64,000 bases of DNA from Leptospira paudalimensis (GCF_026151345.1 NZ_JAMQPR010000001.1:1532231-1596230), one strand, 5' to 3'; counted from the first letter of the stretch, positions 7,312-16,980 are shown. Translations and numbers: made by a program. The notes: a model not told the origin generated them from the sequence alone.

Positions 7312-9698
7312 ATGCCAAACCCCATCTTAGCCAAATGACCTTTCACCTTTGCTTCTAGGTCTTTAGTTGTTTTCTCCAAATCCTGCAAGGGTTGTTCATA
7401 CCGTTCCGCAAGTTCTTTGATTCGTTTGGACAGTGTTTGGCTGATGCGATTTCGTTCGGAGTGGACATCTTCCTTAAGTTTGGCAAACCATTTGGAATCG
7501 ACCACAAGGGATTTGATTTCGGTTTCTTTTAAGCTTTGGTAACGATCTTGTAGTTTCGCTTGCAAATTAGATTGGGCTTGTTTGATTTTGGAATTCAGTT
7601 CAGAGACTTGGTTTGCCACCGATAGATATTGGTTGAGGAGTTCGATTTCTTCCTTGGCTTCTTTGTCCGATTGAATTTGTTTCAAGCGAGCCTGCACTGA
7701 CTTAGGTGTGATCGTGTCTTTGTCGGTTTTTGCCTCAGACAAGAGTCCCTCATCGCCACCATGTTCTTCTGCTAGATCATCCAATTGCAAATTGAGACTA
7801 TCTCGTTCCGACTCCCAAGTTTCAATTGCCTCTTTTTCCTTTCCAAAATACACATCTAATAGAATTGATTTAGGAATCAGTTTTCCTTCCAACTCTTTGG
7901 ACTTGCCAAGGGATTCTGTTTCCTTTCCAACCTTCCATCCTGCGTCCACGAGGAGATACACATCGTCTTGCATGGTATCCAACCAATATGTCATTAGGTG
8001 TTGGTAGATATCATACGCATCCACAAGAGGTGTTTTAGAAAAAGCAGAAAGTAGACTTTCACTAAAGTTATGGATAAACTCTTTTGGTTTGGTATTCTTT
8101 CTAATAGAATGACAAAGACTTTCCTGTTCCTTCTTCCACTTGGTAAAGGTAGTTTCAATTTGGTTTCCAAACTTTACAAACTCAGGATGTTCGTAGATTT
8201 TTGTTTTGATCTCTTCCTTACTACACTTTAGATTATAAAAGCCTTTCCGTGCATGGGGAACAAATAAGGTCTCTTTTAGACCTTTATAGACTTCCCAAAA
8301 AGGAGATAGGGCATCCACATCCATTTCAGGAATCCCACCTTGCAAATGGGCTTCTATGTTTTGGATGTCTTCAGGTTCACTGCTATCAATATAACGAGGG
8401 ATATTTAGATTGTATTCTTTCTCAGCAATCTCTTTCAGACTCACCTTACGGCTGTATTTTGGAATTTCGATGCAATTGGTAAAGACATCCACAATCTTAT
8501 GAATGTCTTGTTCCCGAAGTCGATTTTTGTTTCCGTCTTTTTCAAATCCCTTGGAAGCATCCACAATGAAGAGGTCTTTTCTAGACTCAGCGTCTTCTTT
8601 GTTGATTACAAGGATACAAGCAGGAATCCCAGTTCCATAAAACAAGTTGGCAGGAAGTCCAATGATCCCTTCGATATAACCCTTTTGGATCAGTTTTTTA
8701 CGAATCTCGGCTTCTGCATTCCCCCGAAACAAAACACCATGGGGGAGAATGATCGCACCCTTACCATTGCTTTTCAAACTCCGAATGGCATGGAGTAAAA
8801 AGGCAAAGTCTCCATTCTTCTGAGGGGGAATTCCAAAATCCTGAAATCTCCCATAACGGTCGTTTAAGGGATCAAGACCATTGCTCCATGCCTTAAAGGA
8901 AAACGGTGGATTGGCGACAAAGAAATCAAATTGTTTGAGTTCCCCTTTGTCTGTTACATATAAAGGATTGGCAAGTGTGTTCCCTTGTTTGATCTCTGCT
9001 GTAGGATTGTCATGGAGGATCATATTCATTCTGGCAAGTGAAGACGTTGCCACGTCCATCTCCTGCCCATAGAGAGTGATTTTACCTGCCTCAGCAGACA
9101 CTTTGAGTAGGAGCGAACCCGATCCGCATGTGGGGTCATAAGCAGTTTTGCTAGATTTATCAGCAGAGGACACATGGATGATTTTTGCCATAATCCTACT
9201 CACTTCCGCAGGTGTATAAAACTGACCCTTACTCTTACCACTTTCGGTAGCAAAATGCCTCATGAGAAACTCATATGCATCACCTAAAATATCATCACCT
9301 TCAGCTATATTACCCGAAAAGTCGAGAGCAGGATTTTCAAAAATAGCAATAAGCTTTGTCAACTTTACCACCATCTCTTTTCCACTGCCCAATTTATTTA
9401 CATCGTTAAAATCAGGAAAATCAGAGATTTTGTTCGCCTCACCGAGGGGTCCCAGTATCTTCTTATTGATATCGTCACCAATACTTGGCTTTCCTTTAAG
9501 GTTGATCATATCTTGAAAAGAGCTACCCTTAGGAACCGTAATGGGAGAGAAAGCCTGTCCTGCATATTTATCCGAGATGTATTTGATAAACAGCATCACA
9601 AGAACATAATCCTTGTATTGTGATGCATCCATCCCACCACGAAGTTCGTCGCAAGATTTCCAAAGAGATGAGTATAATTCCGATTTTTTGATTGCCAT
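7308..9698 (-). CDS. hsdM: Type I restriction-modification methyltransferase subunit HsdM
   Basis: This is the N6-adenine methyltransferase subunit. The SAM-binding motif DPTCGSGSL lies at residues 188-196 and the catalytic NPPF motif at 263-266; an N-terminal HsdM helical domain precedes them. At 796 residues it is clearly longer than the classic form of about 500. The extra C-terminal region, residues 500-796, is charged and coiled-coil-like (630-790), as seen in a long HsdM subgroup. It is the first gene of the locus. The ribosome site before the ATG is weak. The 280 bp upstream are shared with the divergent lipoprotein operon. Confidence 0.95.
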   Translation of the reverse strand: MAIKKSELYSSLWKSCDELRGGMDASQYKDYVLVMLFIKYISDKYAGQAFSPITVPKGSSFQDMINLKGKPSIGDDINKKILGPLGEANKISDFPDFNDVNKLGSGKEMVVKLTKLIAIFENPALDFSGNIAEGDDILGDAYEFLMRHFATESGKSKGQFYTPAEVSRIMAKIIHVSSADKSSKTAYDPTCGSGSLLLKVSAEAGKITLYGQEMDVATSSLARMNMILHDNPTAEIKQGNTLANPLYVTDKGELKQFDFFVANPPFSFKAWSNGLDPLNDRYGRFQDFGIPPQKNGDFAFLLHAIRSLKSNGKGAIILPHGVLFRGNAEAEIRKKLIQKGYIEGIIGLPANLFYGTGIPACILVINKEDAESRKDLFIVDASKGFEKDGNKNRLREQDIHKIVDVFTNCIEIPKYSRKVSLKEIAEKEYNLNIPRYIDSSEPEDIQNIEAHLQGGIPEMDVDALSPFWEVYKGLKETLFVPHARKGFYNLKCSKEEIKTKIYEHPEFVKFGNQIETTFTKWKKEQESLCHSIRKNTKPKEFIHNFSESLLSAFSKTPLVDAYDIYQHLMTYWLDTMQDDVYLLVDAGWKVGKETESLGKSKELEGKLIPKSILLDVYFGKEKEAIETWESERDSLNLQLDDLAEEHGGDEGLLSEAKTDKDTITPKSVQARLKQIQSDKEAKEEIELLNQYLSVANQVSELNSKIKQAQSNLQAKLQDRYQSLKETEIKSLVVDSKWFAKLKEDVHSERNRISQTLSKRIKELAERYEQPLQDLEKTTKDLEAKVKGHLAKMGFGI

Positions 9699-9887
9699 AG
9701 TTTATCGTCAGAGTCTTATATTTCCAAAAATTCTGCAATTGTTTCATGGTAAACGAGGGGTAGGACAAACAAGGCTGGGACTAATATTTTAATTTAAATA
9801 TCACAATTTTATGCAATAAAATCCAGCTTTTGTGATACTTAAAGAAGATACACAGATTGCAAGTTCTGTATACGTTATCAATGGGAA

Positions 9888-9916
9888 TTGACAAATAGTA
9901 GGAAACATCCTAAAAT
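9888..9916 (+). promoter_or_regulatory. Sigma70-type promoter for the lipoprotein pair
   Basis: A perfect -35 box TTGACA (9888-9893) is followed after 17 bp by TAAAAT (9911-9916), one base from the -10 consensus. It lies 62 bp before the ATG at 9978 in the gap between divergent hsdM and the lipoprotein gene, so it should drive 9978-11528. Confidence 0.65.
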
Positions 9917-9977
9917 TCGAATCCTTGCATATAAAAGCCCTTTAAGATAAGAGAATTCAATTCAAATAGGAAAACCA

Positions 9978-10697
9978 ATGTTAGCATTTACCAAAAAACC
10001 AGTTTCAATTCTTTTTATGACTACCTTCTTCTTCCTCAGTTGTAATTTTGAGAGTTATATCTCACTATCCTTGGAAGAAATCCAAAAACTCATCCGTTCT
10101 AAAGAGAAAAAGGGAATTTTGTTTCCTGCTACCATCAAACTGGAAGTAAGTGGTACCGAAAGTTGTGAACGTGACAAAGTGAAAATCACAGACTATGTAA
10201 ATGACTACCTCATTGAACCGAAAGAAGGAGTCTGCACCAACGACAGTGACAAAATGAAAACCTATCTGGAAATTGAAGGGAAAGTAAAACTGGTCAACGA
10301 TGAAAGTCTTCTAGCGGATGACATCCATCTTGTTAGTTTTTCTGCCTTCGAAAAAGACAAAGAACTAAAACTATCCCTCCACCTCAATAATAACAGTTTC
10401 CAATCCATTTCCGCATTCACCCAAAGAGAATTTTGGGCAAAATTAGAGCCGAAAGACTTATCTATCCAGATTTACCTTTCCAACAATACAAACCAAGATA
10501 TGTCGATGAACTGTCGCAGTTGTTATCTCAATGGCACACCTAAACCATTCCGAGGCACAACCAACCTTGCAAAAGATTCCGAAGTCACAGTGAAACTCTC
10601 TACTATTTTTGTAGAATCCATACTGGAGAATGGGTATGATACGGTTATTTCGTTCCAGAGCAAAGAGAATCTCGAAACACAAACAAAAAACAAATAG
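9978..10697 (+). CDS. Putative lipoprotein, unknown function
   Basis: The 239-residue protein begins with a lipoprotein signal peptide: basic N-terminus, hydrophobic run, and FFFLSC with the acylated Cys at residue 22. The mature part has no family I recognise. It holds two Cys in MNCRSCYLN near residue 177, which could form a disulfide. A promoter lies just upstream and a second lipoprotein follows after 12 bp, so the two are probably one operon. Expected location is the periplasmic face of the inner membrane or the outer membrane. Confidence 0.75.
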   Translation: MLAFTKKPVSILFMTTFFFLSCNFESYISLSLEEIQKLIRSKEKKGILFPATIKLEVSGTESCERDKVKITDYVNDYLIEPKEGVCTNDSDKMKTYLEIEGKVKLVNDESLLADDIHLVSFSAFEKDKELKLSLHLNNNSFQSISAFTQREFWAKLEPKDLSIQIYLSNNTNQDMSMNCRSCYLNGTPKPFRGTTNLAKDSEVTVKLSTIFVESILENGYDTVISFQSKENLETQTKNK

Positions 10698-10709
10698 GAA
10701 AACAATGAA

Positions 10710-11528
10710 ATGAAACGAATCAATTTATTTATATTAGGTCTGCTCTGGTTTACCTCAACAGGTTGTTTGGATATTTTCCAAACCATTGAAATTGGAAAGG
10801 ACAATGTGCTTACGAGTTTCATGCGATTAAAAATCTATATCAAAGAAGAAAAACAAAACTTTGTTCCGAGAGATAAAACACTGTCTTTGAAAGATTACCC
10901 AGGTGTCAAGATTCAATCGAAGGTAATATCAAATGACAATTACCAAGGTTTGGACATTACGTATTCAATACCAGTTTCAAAGTTGAAATCTACAATATCG
11001 AGTTTAACTCAGGAAATCTACCAACCGCCTATTATTGATAAAAACGGACAACTGATCTTCGTATTTTCTACTGATAAGAAGAATTTGGAAAATGCAAAAA
11101 AGGGAGAAGATGATCGAATGGCAGAGGGCATTCTTGGAATGTTTTCTTATAAGATGTATTTCCCTTCTGATTGGAAACCAAAATCTGCCGTGATACGTTT
11201 ATTTGATTCTAATCAAAGCATATCTCTCGATGTAATTCCCGCAGGAAATGGTGTTCTCGTTGATTTCCCAATGCGTTATGTAATTGCAGGTTCTATATTA
11301 ACTTTATCAAAAACGGAAAAGATAGATACAAGTTTAGCCAAAGAATCCATCGATAAAAACATAAAAGAAAAAGAACTAGCTAGAAAAAAAGAAGAGGAAG
11401 AGCGAAAGAAAGAACAAGAACTGGAGAGAAAAAGGCAAAAAGAGTATGAAAAAGAAGAAGCAAAACTCGAAGCCGAAAGAAAGAAAGAGCAACAAATAGA
11501 TGATAGCAATGATGGCGAAGAAGAGTGA
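10710..11528 (+). CDS. Putative lipoprotein with charged coiled-coil tail
   Basis: The signal peptide ends in TSTGC, putting the lipid-modified Cys at residue 19. Residues 20-210 are a globular domain I cannot name. From about residue 215 to 265 the chain is almost only Lys, Glu, Arg and Gln, a long single helix or coiled coil, ending in an acidic tail. It is the second gene after the 9888 promoter. The tail may bind peptidoglycan or a partner protein, but that is only a guess. Confidence 0.75.
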   Translation: MKRINLFILGLLWFTSTGCLDIFQTIEIGKDNVLTSFMRLKIYIKEEKQNFVPRDKTLSLKDYPGVKIQSKVISNDNYQGLDITYSIPVSKLKSTISSLTQEIYQPPIIDKNGQLIFVFSTDKKNLENAKKGEDDRMAEGILGMFSYKMYFPSDWKPKSAVIRLFDSNQSISLDVIPAGNGVLVDFPMRYVIAGSILTLSKTEKIDTSLAKESIDKNIKEKELARKKEEEERKKEQELERKRQKEYEKEEAKLEAERKKEQQIDDSNDGEEE

Positions 11529-11568
11529 TGGGAAAAGAAATACGCTCCGAATCTTTGAATTCTTGTAA

Positions 11569-11589
11569 ATATGATCGAAACGATCATAT
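11569..11589 (+). promoter_or_regulatory. Perfect inverted repeat before a small membrane-protein gene
   Basis: Arms ATATGATCG and CGATCATAT (9 bp each) flank an AAA loop and end 6 bp before the ATG at 11596. No ribosome site is otherwise visible, so the hairpin or an operator here could control that gene. No strong T-run follows, which argues against a simple terminator. Confidence 0.4.
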
Positions 11590-11595
11590 AGTTTT

Positions 11596-11820
11596 ATGAA
11601 AAAAATCGAACACTTAAACAGTTTATATTATATGATCAAGGGAGCCAAATTGGGTTTTGATACTTATAAAAATTCAGTAAAATGGGACAGGCATCTTGTC
11701 AGACCATTGATTGCATTGACATACGGAATGATTGCTCTGGTATTTTCGATTTTGGTCAATATTGGAATAAGTATCATCAATTTATTTGCAGAAGAGACTG
11801 ATACTGAAAAGAAACAATAA
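11596..11820 (+). CDS. Small membrane protein, unknown function
   Basis: The 74-residue protein has one clear membrane segment at about residues 38-62 (PLIALTYGMIALVFSILVNI), a basic amphipathic N-terminal part and an acidic C-terminal tail. No family is recognised. It lies 67 bp after the lipoprotein pair on the same strand, behind a perfect inverted repeat. Coding is supported by the clean membrane segment and lack of competing frames. Confidence 0.5.
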   Translation: MKKIEHLNSLYYMIKGAKLGFDTYKNSVKWDRHLVRPLIALTYGMIALVFSILVNIGISIINLFAEETDTEKKQ

Positions 11821-11973
11821 CTTCGGAAACGACTCAATACCCTAAAGTAAGAAATTATTTGGCTTTAAAGATAGTTGGTAAAGATTTACAGAACGAAAAA
11901 AGCTCCCCAACGAATCTTGATCGAATTAGAACGATTGATGAATTTTTTTTTGAACTTTCAAATTTAACTTTGC

Positions 11974-12426
11974 TTAGATCACAACCATTTCATACGAATC
12001 AAAGAGAATCCACAATTCTTTAGATAAACTATGGATTTCCTTATATTGTGTCTGAAATCTGCTGAAAAGATTCTCCTCCATAAAAGGGATCAAATTTTGA
12101 GACTCCAGCTCTGATAGGATGGATATACAATCTTGTATAGAGTTTTGGAGTTGTAATAAGGTTTCCTTTACCCTTTCTCCCATATCGACACCATTCAGGT
12201 TGATCACCTTGTTTTGATGGCTTCCCATCAAAGAGAGAGTTGGATCAATCACAAGCATTCCATGTGCCAATTGAAATAGAGTTTCAAATTTTTCAAAGAT
12301 GGGACGTAAGTCTATTATTTCAAAATCTTTGAGTCTCTCAGCAGTGGAAATCCAGGACAAACCATCGATCAATTCCGCTAGAGTTTTTGTTGTTTGAAGA
12401 AACATTACTTTGTTATTGGATTTCAT
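11974..12426 (-). CDS. Hypothetical protein, helical
   Basis: The 150-residue chain is predicted nearly all helical, with no signal peptide or membrane segment and no motif I recognise. Met8 (MFLQTTK) is an alternative start. It lies 28 bp after the gene at 12455 on the same strand and may be its partner. Nothing supports a function. Confidence 0.55.
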   Translation of the reverse strand: MKSNNKVMFLQTTKTLAELIDGLSWISTAERLKDFEIIDLRPIFEKFETLFQLAHGMLVIDPTLSLMGSHQNKVINLNGVDMGERVKETLLQLQNSIQDCISILSELESQNLIPFMEENLFSRFQTQYKEIHSLSKELWILFDSYEMVVI

Positions 12427-12454
12427 TCTGGATTGAAACCTTAGTGAATTCTAT

Positions 12455-13252
12455 TCAATCGCTTAATACACGAATCAAATCGTCTTTCGAAAACTGGATT
12501 ACATTAACCAAATCGACAACTTTCTCTTCTCGTGTAGAGTGATCATGTGAATAATAGAATACGTATTTTAATGGCTGGGGACTTTTACTTAATTTTTCAA
12601 TATCACTTTTTAGTTTATCGTTATTTTTGAGATTCACTGCACTAAAGGTTTCACAAGCTATCTTTCCATCTTTTGATAGAATATCATGTCCTTTAGTAAA
12701 CTCTAGATTTAAGTAAAATATTTGTTCTCCGTGCTTGTCCATTAGATACTCTAATCCCAAAAAAGTCGCAATATTGGAGAAGGTTTGATTAATTTGTTCA
12801 ATTAAATTCGAAGGGTCTGGATTGAAAGAATTGCTACCAATTTTTTCAAACTTAAGAGCGTAAAAGTAATCAAAAGTAGAATTTGAAATCAATGAATCCA
12901 TTAGACCTTTGGTTTGTTCTAAGTTGATTTTCATTCTATGGAGATTATCTTTTATGTTTTGTTTGTTATAGCAGATATTCGGCAAATATGTTTCAATTAC
13001 AATGCCACCAAATCGATGCTCATCTGCCCAACATTTTATATCATCAATATAACAGATATGTGCTTCTTCGTAAGGATTCTTTGACTCAGTATACTCAGCC
13101 TTAAAACCTCCATTGAATTGAGTGTTATAAAAGCTAAGTTGCTGCTTATTCTTAGATTTGGCTTTACTAGCACATTGATTACAGACTGAATTTGGATATC
13201 TTTCACTATAATCTACTTTTGAATGACAAATTTGGCACAATTGAATTTCCAT
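12455..13252 (-). CDS. Zinc-ribbon-containing hypothetical protein
   Basis: The 265-residue protein starts with a treble-clef or ribbon-like pair: CQIC at residues 6-9 and CNQC at 24-27, with SERYPN between them. The part up to GGIVIE (about residue 86) resembles a widespread family of small uncharacterised zinc-binding proteins that I know only as hypothetical. The remaining 170 residues are unrecognised and end in a mixed alpha/beta segment. It is an orphan gene in the accessory region, possibly cotranscribed with the 150-residue gene downstream. Confidence 0.65.
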   Translation of the reverse strand: MEIQLCQICHSKVDYSERYPNSVCNQCASKAKSKNKQQLSFYNTQFNGGFKAEYTESKNPYEEAHICYIDDIKCWADEHRFGGIVIETYLPNICYNKQNIKDNLHRMKINLEQTKGLMDSLISNSTFDYFYALKFEKIGSNSFNPDPSNLIEQINQTFSNIATFLGLEYLMDKHGEQIFYLNLEFTKGHDILSKDGKIACETFSAVNLKNNDKLKSDIEKLSKSPQPLKYVFYYSHDHSTREEKVVDLVNVIQFSKDDLIRVLSD

Positions 13253-13805
13253 TTTTTCCTACTTAAAATTAGTTATCTTATCAAATCTTAATGAATCAAG
13301 TATCTAGGGCATACGTCTCGACCAATAGGCTATATTGGAATTTTAGCATGAAGCAAGGACAAAATATCCTGATGTAGTTAAATTAATTATTTTTTAAATT
13401 CTCTCGTATTATACCTGCTCTTGGACCTAGGTTTCTGGTTGTTGTATAAATCCTTTGATTATTCTATCTGATACAAGTCGAAGATAAGTTTATTTTATTC
13501 CGAAAATGAGCGAGGGTCTGAGAAACACTTAAATCTCTATTAATGAATATATACAGAAATTAACTTATCGTGTTTTGTATATTTCCCTCCAATTAAACCT
13601 TTTAACAAGATGGTTGATTGGTATATCCCAAATATCCTCATTCTAATGATGAGCTGTTAATTAGAGAGGTTAGAAGTTAAACAAGATTCCATTTACTATC
13701 TATTCAATTTAGTAGTGTGTAAACTCTATAGATTAGATGATGGAATAGGTAGACATTAATTTACGATATGCCCACCTCGCAGTAGAAAGAAACCGGAGTC
13801 TAAAA
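13253..13805. other. Gene-poor stretch with one recognisable gene remnant
   Basis: These 553 bp hold no credible complete gene. The only structure I can identify is a remnant at 13583-13636 matching the end of the gene at 14819; the rest looks like decayed AT-rich DNA. Confidence 0.7.
13583..13636 (-). pseudogene. Remnant of a second copy of the HNH-linked gene tail
   Basis: On the minus strand this reads DIWDIPINHLVKRFNWRE, matching 14 of 18 residues of DEWDIPIIHLVKRYNWRK at the C-terminus of the 14819-15292 gene. The frame is closed by stops upstream, so only a trace of a former copy remains. Confidence 0.75.
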
Positions 13806-14714
13806 TTATCCCTGAGATGTGGTATTGAAAACTACTTTAATAGGGTAGGTAATAGAAAATAGATTTTTAATATAAGGCTCTTGATTATTTAAAATGTCCC
13901 CAATGCCATCATCAGAAAAAAGTGTTTTTATTTTACTTGTATTCAAGTCTTTATAAGCCATAATATGAGATGATCCAGTATCGCTATCGGTAAACTCAAA
14001 TTCACTCCCATTTACTGAAATATAAACTCTACTTTTCTTCTGCTCGCTTATTTCCTTTAGATTAAAAATGAAATTATTCAGCATATCATTTGTAAAACAT
14101 TCTACAATATAAAATCTATTGTTAACTTTGTAGTGCACTCTACCTACAAATGTCGATCTTCTATTGTAAGATTGAATTTTATTTATATTTTTGACTAGAG
14201 ATACAAAGTCGTTATTAGATAGGTTTTCGGTAGACTCAAATAAGTGTAAATACTGAATGTTTGATTTATTTTTTAATAGATTTAATGAGGTGGTGATAAT
14301 TTGTGCGGAATTATTTATAATGTCTTCCTTTAACTGATTTGAATACCCTAACGATTCTTCCAATTTATCAATCTTATTGAGATGTATTTCTTTCCTTTCG
14401 CTTTCTTTTCTATTTTCAATTATAGTATTAGTTTTTTCTCTGAAATAAGTGTAAGTAATATCTAGCCCATTTTTTATTAGAGTGGGAAAGAAAATTAGGG
14501 CTAATATAGGTAAAGTAAGTCTATGCCATTCTCCACATAGATCATTCTTGAAGATCATAACTGCTAATGGGTCTTCTATATTATTTGCTAAATCAATTAG
14601 GAGGTCATAATTTACGGTTAGAAAAGTAAATATAAAGGAACCTAAAAAAGGATGTCCTATTTTATCTTTTACTATATTCGAAAATCCATCTATTATATCT
14701 TTAGTAACTGACAT
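13806..14714 (-). CDS. Membrane protein of an accessory-region family, unknown function
   Basis: The 302-residue protein has two predicted membrane segments near its N-terminus (about residues 22-42 and 67-88), then a coiled-coil stretch with KIDKLEESL near 120 and a soluble domain to the end. The N-terminal pattern, a helix then GHPFLGSFIFTFLTVNYDLL, is one I associate with uncharacterised membrane proteins of mobile or defence regions; that is a memory-based impression. The C-terminal half could be a sensor or effector. It lies downstream of the HNH/IS block on the same strand. Confidence 0.65.
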   Translation of the reverse strand: MSVTKDIIDGFSNIVKDKIGHPFLGSFIFTFLTVNYDLLIDLANNIEDPLAVMIFKNDLCGEWHRLTLPILALIFFPTLIKNGLDITYTYFREKTNTIIENRKESERKEIHLNKIDKLEESLGYSNQLKEDIINNSAQIITTSLNLLKNKSNIQYLHLFESTENLSNNDFVSLVKNINKIQSYNRRSTFVGRVHYKVNNRFYIVECFTNDMLNNFIFNLKEISEQKKSRVYISVNGSEFEFTDSDTGSSHIMAYKDLNTSKIKTLFSDDGIGDILNNQEPYIKNLFSITYPIKVVFNTTSQG

Positions 14715-14818
14715 TTAAAATTCCTCTCAAAAGTCCTTATGGTATAGCCCTGTTTAAAATAGTCAAGTTTTTAGGGGGTGACATAACAGAGACATATCCT
14801 CCATTATAGGAAGTGAAT

Positions 14819-15292
14819 CTAATTTTTTCTCCAATTATACCTTTTAACAAGATGAATAATGGGTATATCCCATTCATCACTTGTAACCTCTGTTTTCCGA
14901 CGGTTAAAGTTTTCCACTAACCTTGTTATAGGTATTGGTGAAGGTAATTGAGGAGAATCATCTAATCTTTTCCTCTCCAGCTTTAAAATCATTCTTTGGA
15001 TTCTATCCTCTAAATCATTTTTCATAGACTCGAAACTAGAAGCTGTTAACGTGCTAATCTTTCTGTTCCATTTTCCTTTTTCTGCTTCTTTGAAGTATGT
15101 ATTATTCTTAATCTTGAATTTATCAAAGGACATTCTTTCCCTTTCGAACTTTTCAAGATTCTTTCTACATAACCTATAGACAGATTTACGCCAAGAATTA
15201 GGAGAACGATATAGCTCTCCTAACTCATAGGTTAAGACTCTATTCTCCAGATTAACAATTATGGATTTAATGATTTGATAATTGTAATTCAT
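14819..15292 (-). CDS. HNH-linked passenger protein with a repeated C-terminal motif
   Basis: The 157-residue protein is basic, with no recognised domain. Its end holds two copies of one short motif: IPITRLVENFNRRK and IPIIHLVKRYNWRK, 24 residues apart. The pair may be a short DNA- or protein-binding repeat. The start overlaps the HNH gene end by 26 bp, so translation is probably coupled. A decayed copy of the same tail lies at 13583-13636, which suggests the block has been duplicated or moved before. Confidence 0.6.
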   Translation of the reverse strand: MNYNYQIIKSIIVNLENRVLTYELGELYRSPNSWRKSVYRLCRKNLEKFERERMSFDKFKIKNNTYFKEAEKGKWNRKISTLTASSFESMKNDLEDRIQRMILKLERKRLDDSPQLPSPIPITRLVENFNRRKTEVTSDEWDIPIIHLVKRYNWRKN

Positions 15293-15536
15293 TTTGGAGA
15301 ATCACCTTACATAATTCTATAATCTCTTCTTTTGTTTTGTATCTCTTGAGTTCTCTTAGAGACTTATCTATTAAACATAGATTTTCTAACTCATGTTTTC
15401 CTCCATTGATTAGAGGTATTATATGCTCTATTTCTATGTTATCATAGTTTAGCTCTAATCCTGAAACGAAACATTTGAAGTTTTGTTCGTAAAGTAGTGT
15501 TCTTATGTGGTTTGCTCTTAGTTTAAACTTTTCCAT
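15267..15536 (-). CDS. Small HNH endonuclease-like protein
   Basis: The 89-residue protein is a compact HNH domain: CFVSG near residue 22, EHIIPL with the catalytic His at 38, then NGGKHELENLCLI with the conserved Asn near 52. The usual zinc Cys pairs are reduced to single Cys residues, so metal binding outside the active site is doubtful. It starts 1 bp after the transposase stop and overlaps the next gene, so it looks like a passenger gene of the insertion element. It probably nicks or cuts DNA; its part in transposition is unknown. Confidence 0.8.
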   Translation of the reverse strand: MEKFKLRANHIRTLLYEQNFKCFVSGLELNYDNIEIEHIIPLINGGKHELENLCLIDKSLRELKRYKTKEEIIELCKVILQNELQLSNH

Positions 15537-15537
15537 T

Positions 15538-16980
15538 TTATTTAACCTCTGTAAAATTTGAATATATTAAGTAATAAAGTTTTACCTTTTTGATTTTGAA
15601 TTTAAAAACTGTTCTATACCTTTCCTTCCTTTCTATGATTTCAGCTATTCCATACTCACTCCACTTCCTTATTATAAAATTTACTTCTCTCTTATCTAGA
15701 TTCAATTGATTGGCTATTGAATCCGAGCTTAACCATTTTTGTTTTTCTATTATAGAATAAATCTTAAAAGCTCTAGAGTTGTATTCGATCTCGTTCCTCA
15801 TCCTGTCTTTCTGATAAAACTGATTCCAATAGTAGTCATTATGAAGAATTGCTGATCTATAGGTTTTGTTATACTTAGCTACATCTTCCTCTTTATACTG
15901 GTTAATGAGCTTTCTTGTTTTGAAAGAGTTCCTTTCTTCGAGGGTAAGGGGTCGATATAGGTAGTTTTTTAAGCTGTGATGAGTGTTTTCTTTGTGAATA
16001 GTGGTAATCACCTTACCCCACACATCAATTTCCCCAAAACTTAGAAGATTTCTCAATTCAGAAGAAAATCTCACGTTCCCAAGAAAACTAATCTCCTCTA
16101 GATAAAGCTGTGAATACTTAGGGGTAATATATCCATAACTCCTGAAGGATTGCTTCAAGACGTTGTTCCGAGCCTCAGCTCCATTGGAAGAGACACCGTC
16201 CTTAGTGACCCATCGTTCTTTAGACATGTTGTATCTTGGGTCATTACTCTTGCGAGAATGGTTGACCATTTTGTGGTTGGGTCTGTCCCATACCCATGTA
16301 TAGCCTTCATCTGTATACAGGGTCACATTCTTTGGAAACTTCTCATCTAAGTCTTTCTCTAGGAAGTGTTGGTTGTTCAGAGGTATTGATTTGTAGAAGG
16401 TCATACCTCCGTTAACACCCGTTGTATGACATAAGATTCCTTTCTGTTCCCCTCCAATTGAGTTACTTAAGTAGATAGAACCCGATCCTCCCTTGTATCT
16501 TCTAGACCTATATTTATTACTGCGAACAGAGCTTGAGTAAAGTATAACTGAGTCTGCTACTGCAATTTTATCCTTAGCAAATTCAGGATTCTCTAACTCT
16601 TTGAATAGTTTCTCTCTCAGTGATTCATTGAGCTGTGAGAAGATCACTTGGATTCTTTTCTTCAAATAGAAACTAGATTTTACAGATAGATTAAGTTTTC
16701 TACTTATCTCCTTAGAAGTCATTACCTTCGGATATTGATTGATCATATCCCAGATGATGAAGCTTATATATGCAAGATTGGATTTGTAGTTCTGGAATGG
16801 AGTCTTAGCTGTTATGGATACTTGATAATGACAGTTTGAACATCTTCCAACTGTAGGTCTGTTTTTTACGTGGAGGAAAAGTAAGTTAGGGTAATCACAT
16901 TTGCAAGACTTGGGGTAAAGAGTTTGTAAGATAGTGAGGGTTCTGAGTTGGAAGAGTTTGGAAAAGGTAGGGTGGTCTAA
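15538..16980 (-). mobile_element. IS1595/ISXO2-type transposase, apparently without a start codon
   Basis: The frame from ATG 16746 codes for 402 residues with the ISXO2-like core: Asp65 (VADSV), Asp146 (LYTDEGYTW), His-rich VNHSRKSNDP, and NGAEARNNVLKQSFRSYGY with Asn188 and Lys198. The same frame stays open upstream to about 16980 and encodes the zinc ribbon (CKC, then GRCSNCHYQVSITAKTPF) and the HPTFSKLF start of such proteins, but it offers no ATG, GTG or TTG there. The copy has therefore probably lost its start. Residues about 325-390 add a winged-helix-like tail. An HNH gene follows 1 bp downstream. Confidence 0.8.

Noticed and set aside
11276..11587. Ser/Phe-rich 103-residue frame on the minus strand
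   Set aside because: It is the complement of the Lys/Glu-rich tail of the lipoprotein gene, so its composition is an artefact.
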